A stretch of 14,839 bases of DNA, taken from Bacillota bacterium. Its GTDB lineage: Bacteria; Bacillota; Clostridia; Christensenellales; CAG-138. The position numbers and the translations under genes are program-made. The notes under the pieces are model-generated. The model searched no databases. It had not been told where the DNA came from and worked only from the letters and a program-made list of their open reading frames with translations. The DNA is taken from NCBI GenBank assembly GCA_023409435.1, contig JAEYHP010000021.1:1-14839 (forward strand), written 5' to 3'. This document shows, in pieces, positions 1 to 6,800 of the stretch (positions within the stretch are counted from its first letter, which is position 1; every line of letters begins with the position of its first letter).

Positions 1-185
1 GCGCCAAGGCCCATGCTGTCTATAAAATCCAGCTGCTTGCAATCAAACACGACGGGCACCGCATGGGTTTCAAGCGCGTCGTGTATGGCGGAAATCAGCT
101 TGGGCGCCTGCACGGCGTCCAGATCCCCAAACAGGTTGCCGCGCCAAATCTGTTTTTCAACATCAAACTGCATTTGTTTGAGCAT
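1..185 (-). CDS. STAS-domain protein, anti-anti-sigma factor-like (3' end outside window)
   Basis: The 61 visible codons read as the N-terminal half of a STAS domain of the SpoIIAA/RsbV type. The segment ending FDCKQLDFIDSMGLG matches the conserved STAS strand and the loop in which the partner kinase phosphorylates a serine; by alignment with SpoIIAA Ser58 that residue is Ser57 here. The earlier GNLFGDLDAVQAPKL segment fits the usual first strand and helix. Family members bind an anti-sigma factor or serine kinase and release a sigma factor, or act inside other partner-switching modules. The start is an ATG preceded by GAGGGGG at good spacing, 16 nt after the zinc-ribbon gene stop, so the two are probably co-transcribed. 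The C-terminal half lies beyond position 1. Which sigma factor or kinase it serves cannot be told here; a related kinase or phosphatase may follow outside the window. Confidence 0.85.
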   Translation of the reverse strand, partial: MLKQMQFDVEKQIWRGNLFGDLDAVQAPKLISAIHDALETHAVPVVFDCKQLDFIDSMGLG

Positions 186-201
186 AAGATTTCCCCCTCA
201 A

Positions 202-675
202 CTATATGGAAAGATCATCCTTTACGAGATATCCGCATTTGTTGCAGTACGCCTGCCCTTTTGAAAACGCGGCTCCGCAGTTCGCGCACAGGTCCGTCTC
301 TTCCTGCTTTTCTTCCTTTACGGTGGGCAGAGGCGCGCCGCACTTGCTGCAAAATCCATCCCCCATGCCGATCACCGCGTCGCACGCAGGGCAGTACATC
401 ATGCCTTTTAATGAAAGGAGCCGTTCGCTACGTATGCGGATTTCCTGCTCACACCGCAGGATTTTCCGTATGGTTTCTTCAAAGGGCCCTTCTGGGTGAT
501 CCTTGTTCCGCTCGTAATATTCGCAGCCCAAATGGAACTGCAATTCGGAAATGTTCTCCTCAAAGCCGGTGATTTCGTTATTCAGGCGGGCGGTTTCCAC
601 CATTTCGCTGGATTTTTTCCCGGCTGTTTCCGCAAGATTACTTAGCTTTTTCCCAAAATCCGAAAAAGAAGGCAT
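202..675 (-). CDS. Zinc-ribbon protein with helical N-terminus
   Basis: This is a 157-residue soluble protein. Residues 1-90 are Lys/Glu-rich and probably form a long helical or coiled-coil region. After it come two CxxC-x10-CxxC zinc ribbons: Cys95/98 with Cys109/112, and Cys130/133 with Cys144/147. Each ribbon should bind one zinc. The layout resembles a widespread Clostridia family of small helix-plus-zinc-ribbon proteins whose function is not established. No signal peptide or membrane segment is seen. The ATG start has GGAGG six nt upstream, and a strong promoter with an extended -10 lies just before it. It is followed 16 nt later by the STAS gene, which hints at a shared regulatory or stress role; that is inference only. 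Precise biochemical function is not assignable from sequence. Confidence 0.85.
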   Translation of the reverse strand: MPSFSDFGKKLSNLAETAGKKSSEMVETARLNNEITGFEENISELQFHLGCEYYERNKDHPEGPFEETIRKILRCEQEIRIRSERLLSLKGMMYCPACDAVIGMGDGFCSKCGAPLPTVKEEKQEETDLCANCGAAFSKGQAYCNKCGYLVKDDLSI

Positions 676-699
676 AGTGCACCTCCGCGCTTAACCAGT

Positions 700-729
700 A
701 TTATAGCATTTTATGATAGGCATCGTAAA
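700..729 (-). promoter_or_regulatory. Sigma-A promoter with extended -10 for the zinc-ribbon/STAS unit
   Basis: On the minus strand a perfect TATAAT (700-705) is preceded by TGC, giving the extended -10 pattern TGnTATAAT. TTTACG (724-729), matching TTGACA at four of six positions, lies 18 nt upstream. The -35 begins two nt after the dipeptidase stop codon, so the zinc-ribbon/STAS pair has its own start although it sits directly behind the dipeptidase gene. Confidence 0.75.
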
Positions 730-731
730 CA

Positions 732-1670
732 TCAGCAATCGCAAACAAACCGTAAAATATAATCATGAAGGTTGTAGTAGGCGATTTGCGCAATTTCCGC
801 CCCGGTAAGCCCCGCGTGCCCGAGTGCAATTAGCAGGGCGGGTAGATCCCGGCTGGTTTTTAAATCCTGCGGGTAGAACGGCATACCGTCAAAATCCGAG
901 CCTATGGCGCAGCATCTTACCCCGCCGATTTTGACGATATGCAATATCTGCTGGACGATATCCTCTATCCTTGCGCTGTTCCGGCTGGAAAGCTGCTTGT
1001 GAAAGAAGTTGACGCCTACTACCCCGCCTTGCTGAGAGATCGCCCGGATATGCGCATCCTGCAGCGAACGCGGCGAGTAATATACCGAGCGGGCGTTGGA
1101 ATGGGAAGCAAATATGGGCTCTTTGGCAAAAGAGAGCACGTCGTCGATGCCCGCGTCGCTTAAATGCGCCACGTCCACCGCCATATGGATGCGCCCCATT
1201 TCCTCCACGACATCGCGGCCCAAGGACGTCAAACCTCTGTTGCCGCGCGCCGTCGCAGCCCCGGCAAGCTCATTGTTGTAGTTCCATGTTAACGTCATGG
1301 CGCATACGCCGAGTTTTTTGAGCACGCGCAGTGTAGCGAGGCTTCCTTCAATCGCCTCCCCACCCTCTATTGTGAGCACGGTCGCGATCTTTCCGTTTCC
1401 GGGCACAAACGCCGGGGTAAGAGGTTCAAAATCCTCCGGATGCTCTTTTAGCATGCGGTAATAGGCGTCTATCATGCCCATGCATTGCTGCAGGTACGGC
1501 GTGCGAAGCGAGCGGTCCATCCACGCGGCAAAAAACTGCAGCGCGACGCCGCCCTCCAGCATATGCGGCAAATAAATGGCTTGGTTATCCTGTATCAAAT
1601 CGATGCTGTGCCCGCACTGCCACATGTTATATAAAAAATCGCAATGCGCGTCGGCAACCGGAATGTTCAT
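732..1670 (-). CDS. Membrane dipeptidase family protein (peptidase M19)
   Basis: This is a 312-residue protein with the full set of M19 (renal dipeptidase-like) zinc-site motifs in order: DAHCD near the N-terminus (His9, Asp11), IEGGEA with bridging Glu102, DVAHLSD with His169, ASHSNAR with His190, and GSDFDG with Asp259. These are the expected ligands of the binuclear zinc centre in a TIM-barrel amidohydrolase fold. Family members cleave dipeptides, often including D-amino-acid-containing ones, so roles in peptide nutrition or cell-wall peptide recycling are plausible; substrate is not determinable here. No signal peptide is visible, so a cytoplasmic enzyme is expected. Length is normal for the bacterial family. 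The ATG start is natural because the first metal motif follows at residue 9; the Shine-Dalgarno site (AAGGAAAGG about 11 nt upstream) is only moderate. No clear promoter is seen, and upstream lies the tandem repeat array. Confidence 0.93.
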   Translation of the reverse strand: MNIPVADAHCDFLYNMWQCGHSIDLIQDNQAIYLPHMLEGGVALQFFAAWMDRSLRTPYLQQCMGMIDAYYRMLKEHPEDFEPLTPAFVPGNGKIATVLTIEGGEAIEGSLATLRVLKKLGVCAMTLTWNYNNELAGAATARGNRGLTSLGRDVVEEMGRIHMAVDVAHLSDAGIDDVLSFAKEPIFASHSNARSVYYSPRSLQDAHIRAISQQGGVVGVNFFHKQLSSRNSARIEDIVQQILHIVKIGGVRCCAIGSDFDGMPFYPQDLKTSRDLPALLIALGHAGLTGAEIAQIAYYNLHDYILRFVCDC

Positions 1671-1717
1671 CCATCTGCCCGCCTTTCCTTGGTTTTGTTA
1701 GATGCCGGTGAAGACCC

Positions 1718-1830
1718 TCACAGTTCGTAATGGTCACGCTGTGTTGCGGCAAAAGCCGCTGCCTTGCACTCCCTTACTCACTGGGCTTACACCGTGCTGT
1801 ATCCGCCACTGGCGGCGCACGGCTCCGCCC
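1718..1830. repeat. Structured tandem repeat, unit 1 (113 bp)
   Basis: First of three head-to-tail units, beginning TCACAGTTCGTAATGGTCAC. It is almost identical to unit 2 except for a few substitutions and one fewer A in the first hairpin loop. It carries two small palindromes: GCGGC-AAAA-GCCGC (1746-1759) and CCGCC-ACT-GGCGG (1803-1815). No gene content is supported. Confidence 0.9.
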
Positions 1831-1944
1831 TCACAGTTCGTAATGGTCACGCTACGTTGCGGCAAAAAGCCGCTGCCTTGCACTCCCTTACTCACTGGGC
1901 TTACACCGTGCTGTATCCGCCACTGGCGGCGCACGGCTCCGCCC
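1831..1944. repeat. Structured tandem repeat, unit 2 (114 bp)
   Basis: Second unit, near-identical to unit 1. The hairpins are GCGGC-AAAAA-GCCGC (1859-1873) and CCGCC-ACT-GGCGG (1917-1929). The high identity of units 1 and 2 implies recent duplication. Confidence 0.9.
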
Positions 1945-2059
1945 TCACAGTTCGTAATGGTCACGCTGTGTTGCGGCAAAAAGCCGCTGCCTTGCGCTCC
2001 CTTACTCACTGGGCTTAGCCCTTGCTTTCTCTGCCACTGGCAGCGCTTCGGGCACGCCC
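1945..2059. repeat. Structured tandem repeat, unit 3 (about 115 bp, diverged right half)
   Basis: The first part, to about 2017, is nearly identical to the other units, including GCGGC-AAAAA-GCCGC at 1973-1987. The second part has drifted, but it keeps a palindrome at the same place as CTGCC-ACT-GGCAG (2031-2043). Relative to units 1 and 2 both partners of one pair have changed (C:G to T:A), so pairing is preserved. The unit ends exactly where the hairpin downstream of rny begins. Confidence 0.75.
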
Positions 2060-2102
2060 ATGAAATAAGGATATGCCGCGAAGCATATCCTTACGATTTC
2101 AT
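2060..2102 (-). terminator. Large hairpin 44 bases past the rny stop, probable transcription end
   Basis: The inner stem AAGGATATGC/GCATATCCTT is a perfect 10 bp around a CGCGAA loop. The outer arms ATGAAAT/ATTTCAT add 7 bp across a 3-nt bulge. On the minus strand, the direction of rny, the 3' arm ends TTATTTCAT but is not followed by a clear U run. On the plus strand it is followed by a short T run. It is the best candidate for ending the rny transcript or protecting its 3' end, but it is not a textbook intrinsic terminator for that strand. Confidence 0.55.
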
Positions 2103-2115
2103 TTTTCAATCAGGC

Positions 2116-3660
2116 TTACTTCGCGAAATCGACCGTGCGGGTCTCGCGAATGACATTGACCTTGATCTGGCCCGGATATTCCAGCTCCGCTTCGATGCGC
2201 TTGGCGATATCCTTGGCCATGACGATGGTGTCCGCGTCGTTCACGCATTCGGGCTTAACGATGATGCGCACTTCACGGCCCGCCTGTATGGCGAACGAGG
2301 TATCCACGCCTTCAAAGGAGTTCGCAATCTCCTCCAGCTTCTGCAGGCGCTTGATGTAGCTTTCGAGCGTCTCGCGCCGTGCGCCGGGCCTTGCCGCCGA
2401 TATGGCGTCCGCGGCCTGTACCAGCACAGCTTCCACCGTCTGCGCTTCCACGTCCCCGTGGTGCGCCATGATGCAGTGGATGACGGCATTGTTTTCACGG
2501 AATTTCTTCGCTACGTCCGCGCCGATCTGCACGTGGGGGCCTTCGACCTCATGGTCTATGGCCTTGCCGATATCGTGCAGGAGCCCGCCGCGCTTTGCTA
2601 AAGCCACGTTTGCCCCAAGCTCCGCCGCCATGACGCCCGCAAGGTGCGCCACCTCTATGGAATGCTTGAGCACGTTCTGGCCGTAGCTGGTGCGGTATTT
2701 GAGCCTCCCCAGCAGGCGGACGATCTCATGGTGCAGCCCGTGAACGTCCACATCCAGGACCGCCTGTTCGCCCGCTTCGCGGATCTGGTTATCCACTTCG
2801 CGCTTGGCTTTGTCCACCATTTCTTCAATGCGGGCGGGGTGAATGCGGCCGTCGAGTATCAATTTTTCCAAAGCGATACGTGCGACTTCCCTGCGGACAG
2901 GGTCAAAGCCGGAGAGGATGACCGCTTCCGGCGTATCGTCTATGATAAGGTCCACGCCCGTCGCCGTTTCCAAAGCGCGGATGTTGCGCCCTTCACGGCC
3001 GATGATGCGGCCTTTCATTTCATCGTTAGGCAGCGGCACAACAGAAACCGTGGCCTCCGCCACATGGTCCGCCGCACAGCGCTGTATGGCAAGCGACACA
3101 ATGTTGCGCGCGCGCTTATCCGCTTCCTCCTTGGTTTTCGCCTCAATATCCCTTAATAGCAGCGCCGCCTCATGGCGTGCTTCGCGCTCCACATTGCCTA
3201 AGAGAATTTCCTTCGCCGCGTCCATGGAGAGACCAGATATGGTCTCAAGTTCCTTGAGCTGGCGGCCGTGCAGCACGTCGATCTCCGATTCTTTTACGTC
3301 AATCTCGCCTTCACGCTTGTTCAGATGCTGTTCGCGCTGTTCGAGCGATTCCTGCTTTTTATCCAGTGTCTCCTCTTTTTGAAGAATTCTGCGCTCGGAG
3401 CGCTGCAGCTCATTGCGCCTTTCACGGACTTCCCGCTCACCCTCGCTCCTTAATTTGAATACTTCCTCTTTGGTTTCCAGTACCTTTTCTTTTTTGATTT
3501 CTTCCGCGCGTTTCTGCGCGTCTTCCAGCATTCTATTTACAGCTTCTTCTGCTTTGCCCGTTTTGGCCTCGGCGATATTCCGCCGATACGCGTACCCCAC
3601 AAATGTGCCAATCCCCACGGCGACAATTGCGCAGGCTATTGCAATCCAAGTACTTATCAC
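2116..3660 (-). CDS. rny: Ribonuclease Y
   Basis: This is a membrane-anchored endoribonuclease that starts bulk mRNA decay and processing in many Firmicutes. The protein shows the family order: one N-terminal transmembrane helix (first ~25 residues), a long Lys/Glu/Arg-rich coiled coil to about residue 200, a KH RNA-binding domain with IIGREGRNIRALE, and an HD domain with HSIEVAHLAG and the catalytic LLHDIGKAID pair (His362/Asp363). The length, 514 residues, is normal. The frame can be opened five codons earlier at a TTG (3675), but that codon overlaps GGAGG (3669-3673). This GGAGG sits 8 nt before the GTG at 3660, so GTG is the better start. The gene has its own promoter and a structured leader, separating it from polC, and is followed by a large hairpin. 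Confidence 0.97.
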   Translation of the reverse strand: MISTWIAIACAIVAVGIGTFVGYAYRRNIAEAKTGKAEEAVNRMLEDAQKRAEEIKKEKVLETKEEVFKLRSEGEREVRERRNELQRSERRILQKEETLDKKQESLEQREQHLNKREGEIDVKESEIDVLHGRQLKELETISGLSMDAAKEILLGNVEREARHEAALLLRDIEAKTKEEADKRARNIVSLAIQRCAADHVAEATVSVVPLPNDEMKGRIIGREGRNIRALETATGVDLIIDDTPEAVILSGFDPVRREVARIALEKLILDGRIHPARIEEMVDKAKREVDNQIREAGEQAVLDVDVHGLHHEIVRLLGRLKYRTSYGQNVLKHSIEVAHLAGVMAAELGANVALAKRGGLLHDIGKAIDHEVEGPHVQIGADVAKKFRENNAVIHCIMAHHGDVEAQTVEAVLVQAADAISAARPGARRETLESYIKRLQKLEEIANSFEGVDTSFAIQAGREVRIIVKPECVNDADTIVMAKDIAKRIEAELEYPGQIKVNVIRETRTVDFAK

Positions 3661-3668
3661 GCAGGCAA

Positions 3669-3673
3669 CCTCC
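3669..3673 (-). promoter_or_regulatory. Shine-Dalgarno site fixing the rny GTG start
   Basis: GGAGG lies 8 nt upstream of the GTG at 3660. It overlaps the alternative TTG start at 3675, which therefore has no ribosome site of its own at usable spacing. Confidence 0.75.
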
Positions 3674-3688
3674 AATTTATATAAATGT

Positions 3689-3708
3689 AACCGGGCCTGA
3701 GCCCGGTT
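3689..3708 (-). other. Hairpin in the rny leader just upstream of the ribosome-binding site
   Basis: A perfect 8-bp inverted repeat, AACCGGGC-CTGA-GCCCGGTT as read on the plus strand, lies 15 nt upstream of the rny GGAGG in the transcript. No U run follows on the minus strand, so a leader structure is more likely than a terminator. A second, AT-rich hairpin (TTCATAA/TTATGAA, 3723-3742) lies earlier in the same leader. Confidence 0.6.
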
Positions 3709-3775
3709 TGCATACCGGCAACTTCATAAGAAATATTATGAATTCGCAACTAGTCTGCATGATTTCTCAATATCG

Positions 3776-3804
3776 ATTGTAAATCCTTTGTGTACAATTG
3801 TCAA
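3776..3804 (-). promoter_or_regulatory. Near-consensus sigma-A promoter for rny
   Basis: On the minus strand a perfect TTGACA (3799-3804) is followed by exactly 17 nt and TACAAT (3776-3781, five of six matches). The expected transcription start is near 3769, which gives a leader of about 110 nt before the rny GTG. This is the strongest promoter visible in the window. Confidence 0.85.
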
Positions 3805-3830
3805 GCGAACTATATACCATATATTTACAG

Positions 3831-3894
3831 TTCGTTGAAGGCGAGCGCCGCAACGAAGCCTGTTTTACGGGATGCCGCAGCTTCAAAACAGGCT
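3831..3894 (-). terminator. Two adjacent hairpins at the polC 3' end
   Basis: The first stem, AGCCTGTTTT/AAAACAGGCT (3885-3894 with 3857-3866), is a perfect 10 bp with an 18-nt loop. It includes the last codons and the first base of the polC stop. It abuts a second stem, TTCGTTG/CAACGAA (3851-3857 with 3831-3837), enclosing a small GGC/GCC stem. Neither is followed by a U run, so they may be a factor-dependent end or a 3' stabilising structure rather than a classic intrinsic terminator. Confidence 0.5.
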
Positions 3895-6800
3895 CAGTTG
3901 GTTGGATTTTGGCAATGTATCAAAGCAGCCCACCTCGGTCAGGGCGTTGATGACGGCACTGTTCGCACCCGTGCGGGATTGAAAATCCTCTATGGAAAGG
4001 AACTTTTCATTCCCTTTGTTTTCGGATATCGAAACCGCCGCGTTGCGCCCAACCCCGCCCACAGCGTTAAAAGGTGCGCGAATACCTTCTTCCTCAATGA
4101 GGAAATTCACAGCATCGGATTTATAAATATCCACGGGCAAAAGCTGGATGCCCCTGAGATTCATTTCATACACCACTTCCAGTATGGTCAGGAGGTCGGT
4201 CTCCTGGTTGCTTGCGTCCTTTCCTTTTGCTTCGATCTCCCGAATGTTCTGCAGCACGCGCGCGGCCCCGCCCACGGCGTATTTCACGTCGAACGCGTCG
4301 GCGCGCACGGTATAGTAAACGGCATAAAACGCCCTGGGCTGATGCACTTTGTAATAAGCAATACGGTAGGACATCATGACATAGGCCACGGCGTGCGCAC
4401 GCGGGAACATGTACTTGATCTTTTCGCAGGAGTCGATAAACCATGCCGGAACGCTCTGCTTGAGCATAGCGGCCTTCATATCGTCGTTGAGGCCCTTCCC
4501 CTTGCGGACGCTTTCCATGGTTTTAAACGATATGGAAGGCTCACATCCGCAGGCAATGAGGTAATTCATGATATCGTCGCGCGTGCAGATCACCTGGGAA
4601 AGCGTGGCCGTACCGTTTAATACCAACGTTTGGGCGTTGTTGAGCCACACGTCCGTGCCGTGGGAAAGCCCGGCGATGCGCACAAGCTCTTCCATTGTGG
4701 TCGGCCTCGTATCCATGAGCATCTGCCGCACAAAGCTTGTGCCGAATTCCGGGATGCCCAAAGAGCCGACCTCGCAGCCGCTGAGCGGGGTCAAATCGAT
4801 GCCCAAACGCTCGGAGGAAGAATAGATGCTCATGGTATCTTCATCGTCGAGCGGTATTGAGCGCGGATCGATACCGGTCAGGTCATTGAGCATTTTAAGC
4901 GCCGTCGGATCGTCGTGCCCCAGGATATCGAGCTTGACCAGGCGGTCGTCGAGCGCGTGGAAGTCGAAATGCGTGGTGATGGTATTCTTTTGCTTCTGGT
5001 CCGCCGGGTACTGTACCGGCGTAAATTCCAGGATATCGTTTTCTTTGGGCACGATAACGATGCCGCCCGGATGCTGGCCGGTGGTGCGTTTGACGCCAGA
5101 GCAACCCTCGCACAGCCGGTCGATCTCATGGCGGGTGACGGTCATGTTCATTTTTTCGAGGTATTTCAGCACATAGCCGTAAGCGGTCTTGGTCTGCACG
5201 CCGCTGATGGTGCCCGCGCGAAAAGCGTGCCCGTCGCCAAACATTTCTTCCGTGTACTTATGCGCCACCGGCTGGTATTCGCCGGAGAAGTTCAAATCGA
5301 TATCCGGCGTCTTATCGCCATGGAACCCTAAGAATACTTCAAAGGGGATCTCATAGCCCGATTTCTCGTATTTCGTACCGCAAACGGGGCAGTCCGCGTC
5401 CGGCATATCCACGCCGCAGGCATATTTTGTGTGGTCCACATCAAATTCGCTGTGATGGCAGTTTGGGCACAGGTAATGCGGCGAGAGCGGGTTGACCTCC
5501 GTAATGCCCGCCATAGTGGCGACGAACGAGGAACCGACCGAACCTCGGGAACCCACCAGGTAGCCGTCGTCCATGGACTTTTTTACAAGGCGCTGCGCCA
5601 TCAAATAAAGCGAGGCAAAGCCGTTGCCAATGATAGAATTTAACTCTTTGTCAAGACGTTTCTGCACGATCTCGGGCAGCGGGTCGCCGTAGAGCGCGTG
5701 GGCGCGGCTTGTCGCCATGTTGCGCAGTATGCTTTCCGCATCCTCGATTTTCGGCGCGTATGTGCCGTCCGGGTAAGGTTTTAGCGTGTCGCAGCTTTCC
5801 GCGATGTGTCTGGGGGCGTGGACCACGACCTCCATCGCCTCTTCCTCTCCGAGATACGCGAATTCTTCAAGCATTTCATCGGTGGTCTTAAAATACAGCG
5901 GCGGCTGGAGGTGGGCGTCCTTATAGTCCATTTCATTGAGCAATATGGCGCGGTAAACGGCGTCCACCGGGTTTAAAAAATGGACGTCCCCGGTGGCGAC
6001 GACAGGTTTGTTTAGCGCCTTCCCCAAAGCCACGATGCGGCGGTTGATGTCACGCAGCGCCTCTTCATCCTGTACAATACCTTCGCGCAGCATGAATGCG
6101 TTGTTGGCAAGCGGCTGTATTTCGAAATAATCGTACCATTGCGCGATCTCAAGTATTCCAGTTTCCGGCTTTTTATGGAGAATAGCTTGGTATAATTCCC
6201 CCTGCTCGCAGGCGGAACCTAAGAGAAGCCCCTCCCGGTACATGCGCAGGAGGCTTTTTGGTATCTGCGGCTTGCTGTGGAAAAAATCGATATGCGCGTG
6301 GCTTACCAGGCGGTAGAGGTTTTTCATGCCCGCCTGCGTGCTGGCCAGTATGACGATGTGATTGAGTTTGGCGCGCTTACCCCGGCCTTCTTCCTCTTCT
6401 TCGTTGGTATAGACCGGGATTTCCGCCAGACCCATGCCCCGCATGCGCTCAATTAGCTTCAAAAACACCGCGGCGGTTGCTTCGGCGTCGTCCACCGCGC
6501 GGTGGTGATGCTCCAATGACACGCCAAGATATTCGCATATGGTATTGAGCTTGTGGTTTTTAATGCCCCAAAGCAGGTAGCGCGAAAGCATCAACGTATC
6601 CGCATACGGCCGATCGAAGGAGATGGAAAAGCGGTTGCCGTGCGTGCGGATGAACCCCACGTCAAACGACGCGTTGTGCGCCACCAGCACGCAATCCTTT
6701 GAAAACGCGGCAAACTGCATAAGCGCTTCCCTTGTAAGCGGCGCGCCCTGTATCATATCCTCGGTAATGCCGGTGAGCGCAACGATATTCTGCGGAATGG

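Noticed and set aside
1718..1780. Promoter inside each repeat unit (TTGCCG, 17 nt, TACGAA on the minus strand)
   Set aside because: The -10 match is only three of six, so it is too weak to support. It is noted because the spacing is right and no other promoter for the dipeptidase is visible.
1734..2009. A 91-codon minus-strand frame with a 38-residue periodic peptide
   Set aside because: It is a by-product of the 114-bp period being divisible by three. The 113-bp unit breaks the frame, and the conserved signal is hairpin pairing, not protein.
1718..2059. CRISPR array
   Set aside because: The units are contiguous 113-115 bp copies with no short direct repeat alternating with unique spacers, and no cas genes are near.
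1702..2601. A 299-codon plus-strand open frame across the repeat array and the rny 3' part
   Set aside because: Its second half is antisense to the conserved HD-domain end of rny, and its first half is only the DNA repeat read in a fixed frame. No ribosome site and no recognisable family.
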